DNA of 64,000 nt, taken from assembly GCA_022606135.1 (NCBI GenBank), contig JABYQN010000001.1:2480001-2544000 (forward strand), given 5' to 3'. A program made the position numbers and the translations under genes. The DNA is from Fomes fomentarius. Its lineage: Eukaryota; Basidiomycota; Agaricomycetes; Polyporales; Polyporaceae. This document shows, in pieces, positions 22,613-35,234 of the stretch. Every line of letters begins with the position of its first letter. The first letter of the stretch is position 1. The notes under the pieces are model-generated. The model was not told the origin of the DNA and searched no databases. It worked only from the letters and a program-made list of their open reading frames with translations.

Positions 22613-24485
22613 ATGCTGCTCTCCCCAGCGTGAGTGTTTCGCAATATCGTGTTCGCAGGCGAGATCTCACTGACCCAGGTACGATAGCGCTTCGAATGCG
22701 AGCCTCCCCTCCTCGCAGGGCTTCTGGGGCAGGTTCAAGACCCCCAAAACACCGAAGGAGCCCGACCTTCGCGAACAGCAGGCACACCTTGCTCTATCAA
22801 GACAGAGGCTCCTTACCCTCGCTTTTGACGACATGGAGACAGTACGGATGGTGCGTAGCCAGCCGTCGTGCCAATCAGCTACGCCACTCACGTGTGAATT
22901 GCATCTGTAGCTTCCGAATTCCTTCGTGGTGCGTATCTGGGTATTCCCGTCTTCGTCTCTCTCGTTAATGAAGGATGTAGGAATTGGATGCGGTCGCGCG
23001 AGATTGGGTCAAGCCCCCTCCAGACGTCCAATTCGGTCTACGGGTTCCAATCGAGTATGCGTCCTTCCAAGCAGCAGTGAGTAACTTAATCATATAATGT
23101 TCGTCGAGATCTCACCCATTTCACTCTCATAGCGGTTGATCGCGGGTCCCTATATATATGTGCGCTCTCTCTTCCGTATTCGCCTACCCATATATCGTCA
23201 TGCTCATTATAGTGCATAGCTCACGAGCGAAGACTCGTACCAAATCGCGATCATGGGAGTGCAAGGGTTACGAGTTGAGATCGTGTGTGATGCTCCTCCC
23301 CCAGCAGATGAACCTCCGTAAGTGCTAGTATCTTATCACGTTGGATTGAAACTCACCGCGTCTTCCTATATAGTCCGCTACCGTGAGTCTGCTCTACCTC
23401 ATGAACTAATCAGTAGAGCCGGCGCTGACTCTGTGACAGACCACCGCCTGTGTTGGAGATGCCTGGAACGTTCAGCCTAGAACTGTCGCCTGGGCAAACA
23501 GTGGCACTGGATACCACGATCACTTCTGACGAGCTGGATATGGCACGTATGGAAGACGGAACCACTGTTGATGGTTCCTTCTGGGGAAAGCTCGATATTG
23601 TGCACGACGGGGACGTGCACAAGCTCGAGTTCTCCGGGACGCGCATCCAGAACACCGAAAACGTCTCAACAGACCTCATCGTCGATTCACGCGTGATCAA
23701 CAAACTGGCAGTTGCTGCGAAGCCTGCTACAGCGAAGTGTCACTTGGGCATCCTCGCACCTGCGCAGCAGTATGCGGATGTCATACTCTCTTTTTCACCA
23801 TTGTGGAAGTTAGGCGTAAGCTGGCCACCTGCTGAGCCTGTTGCCGATAGCCCGAACAAGGTCAAGTGGTTCTTGCGTGTGCATCCCGGTGGTGCTGTTG
23901 AGCACTTCGAGACGGAGATGACAGCGACGTCGCTGTATTACGAAGCAATGTATGCGATGCTTTTGTCACCCCCGGATTCTTGTACTGACGGTGTATAATC
24001 CTAGCCCGGAACCAGGGATGCTCGATCCTCAAGAGTTCATTGCGCCTCGGAACGGGTTCGCAATGTCTTTCCGGGACTTCGTCCCGCATCTCATGCGCGT
24101 ACTTGATCAACTGGGAATGTCGCTCTTTGCCCGGACATCCTTCATCAAGTACGCCTTCCCCCCTTGTTGGCATGCTTCTTTCTGACTGTTTCGTAGCAAC
24201 AATATGGCCGCCTTCTCTGCGCACCGCAACATCGCCTACCGATTCATGTCTCCCAGCAAGATCGCTGCCGCCATCGACATTTCGGTCACGGTTGAGAATT
24301 GCGTCTTCACGCGGCTGTTCCTCATGTTCCGCGGCGTCACCGACGACGAGCTCGGTATCTTCTCGGGAGCTGGTGAAAAGGAAGCGAACGCGATGAACTG
24401 GCGTGAGGTTGTTGGTTGGTCCGAGTTGAGCAAGGACACCAGCCACTTCCGCGTCCTCGAGACCTCTATACTTGAGGTGACGTAG
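22613..24485 (+). CDS. Conserved-looking unknown protein with several tiny exons
   Basis: Not recognised. The start exon (MLLSP) joins through GC|GTAC to YDSASNASLPSSQGFWGRF, then DFDDMETVRM-like sequence (LTLAFDDMETVRM). Three very short exons follow: 18 nt at 22911-22928 (LPNSFV), 27 nt at 23134-23160 (RLIAGPYIY) and 9 nt at 23374-23382, which supplies part of a proline run. The rest is mostly open: MPGTFSLELSPGQTVALDTT, FRDFVPHLMRVLDQLGMSLF, NMAAFSAHRNIAYRF, ending VLETSILEVT at 24485. The total is near 460 residues. The composition is that of a soluble globular protein with alternating beta strands; no membrane helix, signal peptide or known catalytic motif. The good splice sites and uniform codon use support a real gene. 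Confidence 0.8.
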
Positions 24486-25326
24486 GGCTTTGGGTCGCAC
24501 CCGGTGTGAACTCTCGCTGGCCCTTGCTCTTTTCTACACTGCTACACTGTCATCTCTTCCGCTACTTACGCGATATCCTCACTCTTCCCCTTCCATGTTG
24601 ATACCTCCCCGTCGCAATGCTTCCATCTTTCCCTCGTAGTGCTACGTTTCGAATTCCCTCTGGCTCCTGTGTTGCTACGTTCACGGTCTCGTCGCTGTAG
24701 TCTTATAGCTCACTTAGTGTTGTATTCTGCGCGCAGGTGCGCCGGTCCGCCACAATCACTCTTCCCCCCCTACTACCGCTAATTCTACCCGCACCGCTTC
24801 CCCTCTCGGACAGTCTCTACCCTGCTTGCTGTCTTCGCTGTCGTTGTATTTCATGAACGTGACCATGCATATGTAGCCGTGACACATCTCCTGATATCAT
24901 GTCTTATACGTTCTGCCTTCATGTCCCTGTACTGAGTACATAATAAATTGGATATCTTTCGAGCACGAAATGGAATGTCTGGAAAAAGGCGACAATCTGG
25001 GGTGCGATCGCATAGGGATAGCGGGGGAGGTGCGGCGGTGCAAGCTTGGGCCCGGCCGCAAGGGTGTGATCACTGTCATGGAATCGAATCGCGTCGACAA
25101 TCGGCAACTGCTTCTAGCACTCTTACCCTCACCTTCGCCAGCCCCCGCACCTCCCTCCTGTCCCTCGCCCGTCTACACGTCTGACCAACTCAGATACTAT
25201 AACATGAACGCTGCAGGCCCTTCCGAACCAGAATTACTCCATCCACATGCGTATGTCGCTGCTCCCCCGCATTGATCTGCGCGTCAGACGCGCTTGCGGA
25301 CGTGTTGTTCAAGTTTTGTCCTGACC
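24486..25326. other. Intergenic, possible upstream exon
   Basis: 3' flank of the unknown gene and 5' flank of the coiled-coil gene. An ATG at 25204 opens MNAAGPSEPELLHPH before a GTATGT donor, but I could not join it in frame to the next exon, so it is left out of the call. Nothing else recognised. Confidence 0.45.
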
Positions 25327-25904
25327 ATGCGTATGCAGGAGAGTCCCATCGGGGGCTCGCACAACGCGAGATCGTCCTCTCGTCTCTCGCAGCGGAGCCA
25401 CCGGAGCCAACAGGGAGAGGAAGACGACTTTGATGACGAGGACGAGTTTGACTACCAGCATGAGCGCCTGCCGTCCCAGCCCGCACAGTTGGATTTCCAG
25501 CTGCCGCATTCCGAGCTCGACCTCACGATGACATTCAACTCTATCCTGAAGGACGTTGTGGAAAAGGAGGAAAAGGAAGAGTGCGTCCTTCTTCGTTTGT
25601 CCCCGTCGATGAGCCGTTGCACCTCTATGCGCTCAGTCCTCGCAGCGCGTCGTTAATTGCATCCATATGGGCGCTTATACAAGTCGTGGATGAGGGTTAT
25701 GCTGACTGGCGGTTTCTTAAACGCAATCACAGGACGGACCGCGTGCAGAAGAGACAAAGCAACGTAATGAAGCTCGCTGAGCAGAACGAGAAGCTGAAGG
25801 AGGAGCTGCGTGCGATGACAGAGCGGCTGGAGGCGGCAGAGCGCAAGCAGAGGGACCTCGAGGCGCGAGCGCAGCAGCGGCGGTCTGGGGAGAGTACACA
25901 CTGA
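25327..25904 (+). CDS. Small acidic coiled-coil protein, unknown
   Basis: Not recognised. Two exons, 25327-25580 and 25733-25904, join across a 152-nt intron and give about 140 residues. The N-terminal part is Ser/Arg-rich (SRLSQRSHRSQQGEED), followed by an acidic run (DDFDDEDEFDYQHERLP), a helical segment SELDLTMTFNSILKDVV and a C-terminal coiled coil with heptad spacing (VMKLAEQNEKLKEELRAM, then ERLEAAERKQRDLEARAQ). Such short acidic coiled-coil proteins are often subunits of larger assemblies, but that is inference. The start is uncertain: an upstream exon at 25204-25250 is possible, although the splice I can propose breaks the frame. Confidence 0.6.
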
Positions 25905-26331
25905 ACTCAGGATGCGCACGACATAGACACTGGATGGCCCGGTGACGACGACGACGACGCTCGACTACGGATTGCATACGACGCAGTATTTCTTGGAAGT
26001 AATGTTCTTACGACAGCGAACCCGCGCGCGGGCGGATTGAGAAAATGTGTATTTGTACCAATCGCTGGCTCAGGTGAGACGGTCGAATCGGAAGCTGATC
26101 CGGAGGTGGGGAGTGTAAGCACTGCGCTTCACCGGCTGGGCGAGAAAATCGATGGGGATAAGAGTGTGTCGAGGAGCAGCTGCTCTCCAATGATGGCTCT
26201 CTTCGGTCGAGAACCTGCCATACGCTCCACGTCCCCCTTTATATAGTGACGCGCTCAATGACCTCTTCCCTCGCGCGTATATCTCCCCCATCTTATCGTC
26301 CCAGCCCCAGCCCTCCTTCGTCCCATCCACC
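25905..26331. other. Promoter region of the Gfo/Idh/MocA gene
   Basis: Intergenic between two plus-strand genes. A TATA-like TTTATATA is at 26238-26245, about 90 bp before the next ATG. No gene seen. Confidence 0.5.
26238..26245 (+). promoter_or_regulatory. Possible TATA box of the oxidoreductase gene
   Basis: TTTATATA about 90 bp upstream of the ATG at 26332, followed by a C-rich, pyrimidine-dominated leader. Position and context fit a fungal core promoter; not proven. Confidence 0.4.
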
Positions 26332-28127
26332 ATGTCGCGCCGTACATCTGAGCTCACCAGCCCGACCTCCTTCCGCCGCCCGTCCGTGCTCGACTCGCCC
26401 ACCTCCATCTCGAGGCGGCAGTCGGGCGCGTCCTCGCGCCGGCCCTCGATTGACCCCTCGAGGCTCGTGCCCATGGACAAGTGAGTACGCGACGCGCGTG
26501 TCCATCCTAGCCGTCTCTGATCTGTATCCGCGCCAGGGTCTCGCATATCGGAGGCACGGACGACTTCAATGTGGTCTTCATCGGCGCGGGCAACATCATG
26601 TTCGGTGCGTCCTCCAGACCCTCCAGAGCCCCTCGTGCTCTCGCGTACGGGAATTTGAACGCCTATATGCATCTTTGTAGGTTCGGACGAGGGCCCGTGG
26701 AACCACTCCTTCCGCTTCGAACAGTGCGTCTTCCTTCTCTATTGTTCGAACTCCTCTCACATGCCGACCTCGCCTGCAGCAAGCTCGGTCCCCGTTTGAA
26801 GGTGGTCGCGCTGATTGATCCCGCTATCGAGCGTGCGACCGCCGTGCTTCAGAAGAAATGCGAGACGTTCGTGCGCTCCGCGTACGAGAACACACGCGTG
26901 TTCAAGACGCTTGAGGACTTTGTGCGCAACATGTCCAGAAAGGACTCGCCGCGTGCGGTCATCGTCGGCTCGCCGCCCATGTTCCGCGGCACGCTGCAGC
27001 CTGGTCGCGACATCGAACAACAGATCATGAAGTACTTCCCCGGCGTCGCGATGTTCATCGAGAAGCCATCCGCGACCGGCCCTTCGAGCGAAGTTCCGGA
27101 AGCGTTCGCGGTCGCAAAACAAATCAACCAGAGCGGGACGATCTGCTCGGTCGGATACATGCTGCGCTACCTCAAGGCGGTGCAGATGATGAAGCAGATC
27201 ATCAACGAAAACAACCTGACGGTCATGGCCACGATTGCGCGGTACGCATGTGCCTATGAGGCCATTGCGAAGCCCGACTGGTGGGACAAGTCGAAGAGCG
27301 CCGGCCCAATCATTGAGCAGGGCACGCACTTCTGCGACCTGTCGCGCTACTTCGGCGGTGACGTCGATATGTCGACTGTGAGCGCACACTCGCTCGAGTG
27401 GGACGAGAATGCCGGCCACTTGTCGAAGATGAGGGTTGACGAGACTGCGATCCCACCGGAAAACAGGGTTCCGCGTGTTACTGCTGCTACGTGGTGCGTA
27501 CGACCAGTCGATGATCTGTTCAAAGGAATCCTCGTGCTGATTGCAGCGTGCTTATTATAGGAAATACGACAGCGGCGCAGTGGGTAGCTTCACCCACTTG
27601 GTCGCCCTCCAAGGCCACGACTACAGCTGCGAGCTCGAGGTGTATGCCGACGGCTACCAACTCAAGTGAGTACATCCTTGATGTTCATATTTGGAAAATG
27701 CTGACCGCTCCCCACATGCAGGCTCGTCAACCCCTACGTACAGCCCGTATTGTACATTCGCCGGCCTGGCAGCGATAGCGAGGAGACGCACCGATTCCCT
27801 GACGACGATCCCTTCTTCTCTGAGGTAAATAGTGTCTAATCACGCGTCACAGGACCTAAACTCAGTACTAATATGCACGTTCGCGTCTAGATTTCCGTCC
27901 TTATCGACAACATTGAGGATATCGAGGAGGATCCCGAGACGGCGCAGATCCTCAGCACGTTCGAAGGTTCGTTCCTCCCCTTGAGTTCTCCCGCATCATA
28001 CTAAGCGATTCGCCGTTCAGATGCGTGCAAGACGTACGAGTTGACTTGGGCGATCCGTCTCGCGGCGGAGCGTAACAACCAGTTGAAGAAGGAAGCTGCT
28101 CAGGCGCCTGCACCCACTGCAGCTTAG
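26332..28127 (+). CDS. Gfo/Idh/MocA family NAD(P)-dependent oxidoreductase
   Basis: Dehydrogenase of the glucose-fructose oxidoreductase/inositol dehydrogenase family. A disordered Ser/Arg leader (MSRRTSELTSPTSF...) precedes the Rossmann fold, whose dinucleotide motif is VVFIGAGNIMFG. The family EKP motif occurs as MFIEKPSATGPS, and the second domain has PDWWDKSKSAGPIIEQGTH with the His/Asp pair of the usual active site (QGTHFCDL). At least seven exons give about 450 residues, ending in a helical tail AERNNQLKKEAAQ and the stop at 28125. Introns include those near 26481-26535 and 27494-27560. The leader is longer than in bacterial members and there is no signal peptide. Substrate, probably a sugar or polyol, cannot be determined. 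Confidence 0.87.
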
Positions 28128-28343
28128 AAACAGTTCATGGGACATGGACGTTCCCTGGCAGAAAGACCAACTGTACAATTGTGATAGATTGCATAGACTG
28201 TACGAAGAAAAGCGGATGCGGGTGCTACCAGTTTACATTGTGGACAGTGCGGGAGACAGATCAAATCAATGTCGACAAAGGATCGAGGACACAGCAAAAA
28301 TCCCAAGAAAACTATTCAGAGAGAGAATTGTGACAATTGGCAG

Positions 28344-29365
28344 CTAAGCTGCAGGGTCGGCTACAGGGTCGGCAGCAGGTAGACCAGTGTCCAGTCTCTT
28401 AAGAGGGCGAGCATTCTCGTCGTCGGGATCTGACTCGCCTGCATTGTCAGACTCCCCGTGCTTGCGCTTAGTAGCCACTGCTTTATTCTCAGCAGCCTGG
28501 GCTTCCTGCGCAGCCCTCTTTTCGTGTTCTTCGATCTTCCTCTTCCATATGAGATGTAGATGGTCGGTGAGCTTGACGATTGTTTTGAAAGGATTGTCGC
28601 AATGAGGGCATGTCATGTCCTCTTTCAGAAGCTTCTCGTATTCTTTCTTGTCTATGTTGGATTTCTAGCATCGACGTATGTGTGTCAGTACGCGGGTCGC
28701 CGGGCTATGCAAGTGCGCTTCACACCGCATACAAGCATAACGAAGACGTACCATGGCAAACCAAGTCGGCGCAACGTCAGGTTCAAACCATGACAGCACC
28801 TCGTCAATGTGCAAAAAGAAACCGAGTCTGGGGTGGAACGAGTTGAGGTGCTTTTTGTTCTTCATGTACTGGCCGCGGAACTCGTCCGATATGATATGCA
28901 AATGCAGGTGCCTGGTGTCCCACCACAACAGCATGGTTACATCAAGAGTCACGGTTAGGGGGTGCGGGAAGAGGAAAACGGCACACACTTGAGGTGCTTG
29001 AGCGGAATGGGGACGTACTCCAGAGACGGCACGGCGTGGAAGCCCATCTGGATGCCCCACTTGAAGCCGTAGGAGCGCACCATCTCGTCCTCGACGAGCT
29101 TCTTCGCCGCGAGCGCGTCGTGCCTGATGTTCTGCAGGACCGCCTTGGCCTGCTCGCGCGGGAGGCGGAGGAGCGCGGCGAGGTCGCGGAGGTCGGCGGC
29201 GCGGAGCGGGGGGCGGATGAAGGGCAGGAGGAGGAAGTGGAAGTGCGCCTTGGGGTACTTGTCGAAGACGACGAGGGAGAAGTCGGTGTGGCAGAGCTTG
29301 ACCGTCGGCGGGAGGGTGTTTGGGTCGACGCGGTCGGCATACGTGCGCAGTAGGGTCAGAGCCAT
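28344..29365 (-). CDS. HNT3: Aprataxin-like DNA deadenylase (HIT domain plus zinc finger)
   Basis: Removes 5'-AMP left on DNA ends by abortive ligation, in the nucleus. The HIT domain covers the first two exons: HTDFSLVVFDKYPKAHFHFL, then FHAVPSLEYVPIPLKHLK, and after the intron the catalytic histidine triad in HLHLHIIS. The C-terminal zinc finger has CPHCDNPF followed by HLHLIWKRK, the expected C2HH arrangement. A Lys/Arg-rich segment (KRKHGES) may serve for nuclear import. Length is about 265 residues, usual for fungal Hnt3. The start at 29365 (MALTLLRTYADRV) fits the family; a longer upstream frame to about 29527 is not needed. The gene is tail-to-tail with the oxidoreductase, with 216 bp between stop codons. 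Confidence 0.92.
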
Positions 29366-30056
29366 GATCGAGGTTGGGTTGGTAGTGGTACGAGTCTGAG
29401 TCTGAGGCGGACTGAGGAGTCCGATTAAGATCCAATAGACGCGATGTTGACCGGTCTGGTCGGACCGATGACGACATACGAGCAAAATGAGCGTCTCAAC
29501 TAATCTACCTTTGTAGTGCGCATTCAAGTTTATTCCGCTGACAAGAACAAGCCCGTCTAGGGAGAGGATACTCTCTAATGGAAGCTATAGCGATAGTATG
29601 CACCCCTTAAAGTGGTAGAGCCCTGGAGTATGAATTATGTTCAATCCTACCAAACTTGAAGATGATGCCGGCGGATGGTTCATAGAACTTACAGGCTAGC
29701 TTCGACTACTACTCAGATCCCGCCTCTCGGTCCCGCCAGTATCAGTGAGCTCAAAAGTAGCCCGCCTCAACTTGAAGTGCATTCGGAGTGTCCATGTTCT
29801 AAGAATAATATGATACACTCTCGACTCTCCCGAGTTCAGCCGCGCCCACACCCACGCTGAGGCTCTCGAACTTCCTGTGGGCGCTTGTACAGGTTGACTC
29901 TGGTTACCAACTGGACAAGTTGACAACTGACAGTTGAGTCCGGTACGTAGAGTCGAAGCGTGGGAGTAGCCATGAACGGTAACCTCACATACCGCGTTGG
30001 ACTCAGGTGATCTACCTACTACCAGGTATATAATCTGACCGGGGCAAGACCGGGGC
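29366..30056. other. Divergent promoter region
   Basis: Between the divergent aprataxin and secreted-hydrolase genes. A TATATAAT motif lies at 30027-30034. No gene seen. Confidence 0.5.
30027..30034 (+). promoter_or_regulatory. Possible TATA element of the secreted hydrolase
   Basis: TATATAAT only 23 bp before the proposed ATG at 30057. If it is the functional TATA box, translation would start further in or the leader would be extremely short, so it may be coincidental. Confidence 0.25.
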
Positions 30057-33000
30057 ATGCTGACGCAGCTGGGTCGCAACCGCCGACTCGGAGCAACCCT
30101 TCTGTTTGGGCTCGCGAGAACTGTGGCCATTGCTCCAGCCAACTTCTCACCGGACGAAACACAATTTGCCATGAACACCGGTAAGGCGTACGAGAACTGG
30201 CAGGTCGCGGTATCAAGTGAATGGGCTGTAAGTACCAGCTTCCATGCAGCTCTATGTGCATTTTGTAATTGACCTCCGTCCTGGTCTCAGGTCCTCGGTC
30301 CGTTCCCCATCCATGCGAGGGAACAACACTTCCTCTCGCCCTCATTCCCTGTCAACTGTAAGCACATGTCTCTTGTGCATGTAAGGTGTACGCTGAAAGA
30401 TTTTCATACACTAGTGAGCCAGCCGATCGACCTCAAGGAGACATACCCTTCTTCTTACGCTGACGGTGGCTCGGTTAGTTGGACCACATTTCGGTCCCGC
30501 GAGGACGGTACACTTGAGGTATCATTCCCAGAGATCAGGTATGATAATTGAGTAGACAGGATGTATGTACTCTATTGCTCACGCATGGATTTAGATGGGA
30601 ATCACTCCGTGCAACCGAAGGATGGGCCGCTCTGCAGCACCACAGTCTCCTACGCTCGACACTCACTCTATACCCTCCCTCCACGTCGGCTCATACCCAA
30701 CGTCGCCCAGTTCCTCGCCTGGCTGTGAATTTAAATCAAGGCTCTTTCTTCGCTATACGCCCGCAACTCCAGACTGTGGCGAACAAGGATGATATTTCCA
30801 TCCCAGAATGGCACTCGGGCAACATCTATGCTTTGGCACGCTCGCCTCCAAACTTTGTTGATCTTCCATCGCCACCTTCACTTGATTCTCCCACTACGTA
30901 TGACCTAGTGGTGAGCGGGGACTATGAGGTACCTTCCCAGTTTCAGGGAAGTGTGCAAGTCGGCTAACTCAGTAATGGATCAGATCAGGCTTTTCGGAGA
31001 CCCGTCGCACAGTGGGACGCAAGTGCCAACACTGTCCATCTCTCTCAGTGTCGACATTGAGACCACTTCGGAGACCTTCGTTCCCATCATTCGCGAGCCG
31101 GATCATGACATCTCATGCGACTTTGTGGGCGGCTGGGCCTTTGGGGATACTATTGGCGTCGGCGTGCGTAGCCTCGACGGCTGGTGGGCCGTGATCGACG
31201 TCAGTCCTGCGGCTATTGTTTCTAGAGTGAGTCGACGGCATTGACTAGTCACTACCCACACCATATGCTCATGACAGTGACCCATCGGCGTGCAGACCAT
31301 CGAACTCTCCTTGGTGCAGGAGACCAGCATAGCCCCCACCCAAACACGGATCGTTCCCATCAAATTCACGCAAACGCAGCCTGTCCCCGAGTCTTTGCAA
31401 CAACTCGAATTTTCGCTCAAGCTGCGCTCGGGTGACGCGGTCGCGGATATCCTAGTTACCGTTCCTATCGAGCATCATGAGTCATGGACGTCTGACGAGG
31501 TACCTCCTGCGGGAATCAAGGCATCGTACTTCTTCGGCACGTCTATTCCAACCGCATTCCTCGTGAAGCCGCCTAAGGAGGTCCATGATGGTACTCCGAC
31601 ACCTCCAATTCTTGCATTGCGTGAGTCTCCGTGGTCGCATCGTAGGTGCCTGCGAAATGACTGTCACTTCCTTGTCCCTTTTGCGGCCTGATGATAGATG
31701 GGGCCGGCGTGGACATCTTTACGATGGATTTCTGGATCAAAGCACTTCCCCGTCAGCGTCACAGCTGGATCATTGCACCGACGGGGAGGACAGAATGGGT
31801 ACGTGGCGATCTAACGACCTCTGAGCTTACTCATTGGGGTGTCCGGACATCACAGGGTCTGGATTGGCATGGTCCGAGCGCGCGAGAGGCTTTCGCTACT
31901 GTGGATGCGCTATACCACATCCTGAACGGCCGGGAGCATTGGCGGCAATGGGGTCTGGCCTGGGAGACCAAGGTCCTTTTGATGGGACATTCGAATGGTG
32001 GGCAAGGCGCGTGGTTCAACGCTGCACGGAACCCTGACCGGGTCGTGGGAGGTGTGTCATTTTTGGCAACCCGGTCGATCCGTGGAAAGTTGACATACCA
32101 TCCGTTCAGTTGTGCCTGCTGCTGGATACATCAAGTCGCAAGCATACGTCCCATGGACCCAGTCGAGGTGCGCACCTGCGTCGTATTGAATCTCTACTGT
32201 GGCTGAATGAGACGTAATCACTAAGGTCCGCGCACTACATCGATCCGGCTGTTCGCGCGGTTTTGGACTCCTCCCTCACCCCGGACGACAACGACCTCTT
32301 TCTTTCGAACCTCGTAGACACCCCTGTGCTTGGGATCCACGGGTATGCTCTTACCCTTCGATTGCTACCGGACTGAGCTGACGCTTAAACAGAGGCGACG
32401 ACGACAACGTACCCGTGTGGCATACCAGAGAAAGCATCTCTGTACTGAAGACATGGAGTCCCCAAGCGAACGCGACGTGAGTGCCCTCTATGCGTGTTCA
32501 AACGCGCATACATCGATCTCAATTCACTTATTTCGCAGCTTCCGCGAGGATCCCGGCCAGCCCCATTGGTATGATACCGTCTTCGCTAATGATCAGGTGG
32601 AATCGTTCGTCTCGCAAGCGCTGGAAGCATACAAGAGCGACAGTGTCCTGTCGACGACTTCGCGGGGCTTCACCTTGACCGTAGCGGTCCCCGCGGACTC
32701 AGGGTCTCTTCATGGATGGACTATTCACCGCCTTGCCGTCCCTGGCCGGTATGTCACGTCGAGCATCTTGTATAAGCACCGTGAGACGCCCTAACCCTTG
32801 GTGACCGAATGCGTGAACAGATTGGCCAGACTGACAATGCATATGGAACACGAAGCCATCCGAGTCGGTACAGCGAACGTCAAGTCGTTCTCGTTGCACT
32901 TGAGCCGCCTGCCACAGGATGCACACGGCTTGCCATTCATCGTGGACGGACAGAAGGTCGAGCTTGACGAAGCGAGCTGGGAGTTGCCGGATCTCGCACT

Positions 33001-33759
33001 TGGGCTATCGCACGAAGAAGGCGCATGGGTCGTATGTGACAGATACAATCGTCCTCACATGAAAGTACACTGACATCGCACCGGGCTGTTCCTTAGCCTT
33101 ACCCATCATCCAGTCTGACCGCAGCGCCCCCGACCGGCCGTATTGCAAACTTCCTAACCACGAGCGGGCCCGTAGCTATTGTCGTACCTGCCCGGGTTCC
33201 CTCTCGCACGCTCTCCGCCGCGCTGCGTATCGCGCACAACCTTAATGTCTACCACAAGCTGGACGTGGATATCATCACAGACGATGAGGCAATACAACGC
33301 CTGCATGACGGCACGCTCGGTACTGGCAACCTGCTCGTCCTGGCCAACGGCGCACTTGGGGAGTTTGCCAAGCTTCTTCTCAGCGAAGGCAGAACCGCGT
33401 TCGGTGTACGCGATGGATTTCTCGAGCTCCGCGGACGGTTGATAGATGGTCCTTCCCAGGCGACGCTGTTCCTCCATCCCCACCCGTTACATGCCAGCAG
33501 CCTTGTTCTGTTCCTATATGGGGCTGATGCTGGTGGGCTGGAACGAGGGTTGCGCCTCTTTCCTATACGTACTGGCGTCACTGTTCCCGACTGGATTGTG
33601 GTTGGACCCGAGGCAGATGAACGTGGCTCTGGAGGAGTGAAGGCTGCAGGGTACGTCCGCGACGAGACACTGAATTCATAGCGCTGATTTACACCTGTGT
33701 TCGTGCATAGGGTGTGGGGCAACGACTGGGGCTGGAACGAAGCTATGTCCGCATTCTAA
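30057..33759 (+). CDS. Large secreted S9-like alpha/beta hydrolase
   Basis: Predicted extracellular serine hydrolase of the prolyl-oligopeptidase-like fold, near 1,000 residues over more than ten exons. The N-terminus (basic MLTQLGRNRRLG then hydrophobic ATLLFGLARTVAIA) looks like a signal peptide. Early sequence VLGPFPIHAREQHFLSP is characteristic of this fungal family. The nucleophile is in LLMGHSNGGQGAW, the acid in HGGDDDNVP and the probable histidine in PGQPHWYD. A second large domain follows and ends GNDWGWNEAMSAF at 33756. Exon joins checked in frame include TEW|GLDWHG (intron about 31798-31854). Relatives are annotated variously as peptidase or esterase; the true substrate is unknown. 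Confidence 0.85.
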
Positions 33760-35015
33760 GCAAGTTACGAGAAGAGGTATATAGGGGTGGCACATTACTA
33801 TTGGAGATACTTGATACATCGTGGTGTGGGATCATGGTTTCGTTAGCGCCGACCTTCGCGCGATTGAGAAGCGTGAACGTATCGAAGAATTCGAAAAGGA
33901 CCAAACGTGGATATTGAGCGCACCAGAAAGATAGACGAAGGCTTCGAGCTTTGTTGTCTGTTGTCAACGCTGATTGTGCTCGATTTAAACAGGTGCTTAA
34001 CCGCGTTACCGTCTGTGCTGTCTCAGACATGGCACACGGCAACATGTCTCAGCGAACTCGCGAGTCTCTGCCTGCCACTCGTAAGTGAGCTTGTCAGATG
34101 GTTAGACGTAACGGGGCAAGCAAACATACCAGGCAAGAGGTTTTGATACGAAGATGGGCGTCCATCAAGTACATGCTGATATCGATTCCGAGACATAGTT
34201 ACATGCCTCAATATGGGTTGTGAATGCCATACAGGACGCAGGCGCAAATGCCATCCAGGCCGTCGACCTGCATCATTGCAAGGCTTATGTATGTCGTCCA
34301 GAACGGTGCATGGGTTCTTCATGATATGATGGAGAAATCGTGTATATTGTGCTATATTCACGGTACAGATGGACGACGGTAGGGGACTCTACGACGGAGG
34401 GAAAACGTGCTTAAGATCAAAACCCCACACACATCAGATTGGCTCAAGAATAGCCCGCGACTGTCTGTCAACGATTGCATCCGGGTGGCACCTTGACGAT
34501 GGGCGATGGTATGGGAACGTTGCAAGGGAAGTGGATGAGAAGTTGATCGACAAGATTGACGTACCGTATTTGATGTCCTTGTGAGTTTTCCACACAACGT
34601 CATAGCTTGCTGTTGTAGGTGCGCGAAGGGTGGTGGTCGGTTCCCCGGACTTTGAAGGTCGACCTTGAACCGAGCACGGTTAGGATCCTGGACAGGAGCT
34701 GTTGTCGCTAGTGGTCGACTGTCGAAAGTGTCTCAACTGAGGACGTCCTGAGCATAGCACCGGGTAGTGGCAGGGTAGTGTGTAGGCAGAGTGCAGCAGA
34801 TGGGCGGCGCGTGGTGGGAGAAAGACAAGCCTGATGATAGGCAACCTACCGGCGAGTACAACGACTCTTGAACCTCCATGGTTGTGAATGCTGCGGGACC
34901 GTTTTGATTATCGGCCAGTCTGCCGGGGCGAATAGCTTGGCTGAGTCAATTGTGCGGCGGGATAGAGATGCAACGAGGTGAGTGACTGGATAGGGGACGA
35001 GGGGACGGGGAAGAA

Positions 35016-35234
35016 TCATTTGCGCAAATTGCGACGGGTGTTGGTCTCGGGAACGGCGACTACGTCCGAATCGATGGGCGAGTAACGTCTGACGGGAGAG
35101 CTGAGTTGAGCCGGGGATTGGTGGACGTATTGGTTTGGATATTGAACGTATGGGCGCGCGGTTTTCGTCGTTGTTGTCGTCGGATTGTGACGCTCGGACT
35201 GCTCTGGAATTGGAGGCGTAGACAGCGAGGACAT
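35016..35234 (-). CDS. Possible small protein, 72 residues
   Basis: An uninterrupted frame from ATG 35234 with a favourable context (CCACCATG). It is Ser/Thr/Pro-rich (MSSLSTPPIPEQSERHNP, a TTTTTK run) and ends in SPIDSDVVAVPETNTRR plus a short basic tail. No domain, signal peptide or membrane helix. It could be a genuine short protein, the first exon of a larger gene, or chance; an overlapping 172-codon frame in another phase shows how permissive the sequence is. Confidence 0.3.
   Translation of the reverse strand: MSSLSTPPIPEQSERHNPTTTTTKTARPYVQYPNQYVHQSPAQLSSPVRRYSPIDSDVVAVPETNTRRNLRK

Noticed and set aside
26757..27419. 220-codon frame antisense to the oxidoreductase
   Set aside because: Exact shadow of the coding exon in a GC-rich gene; no independent start context.
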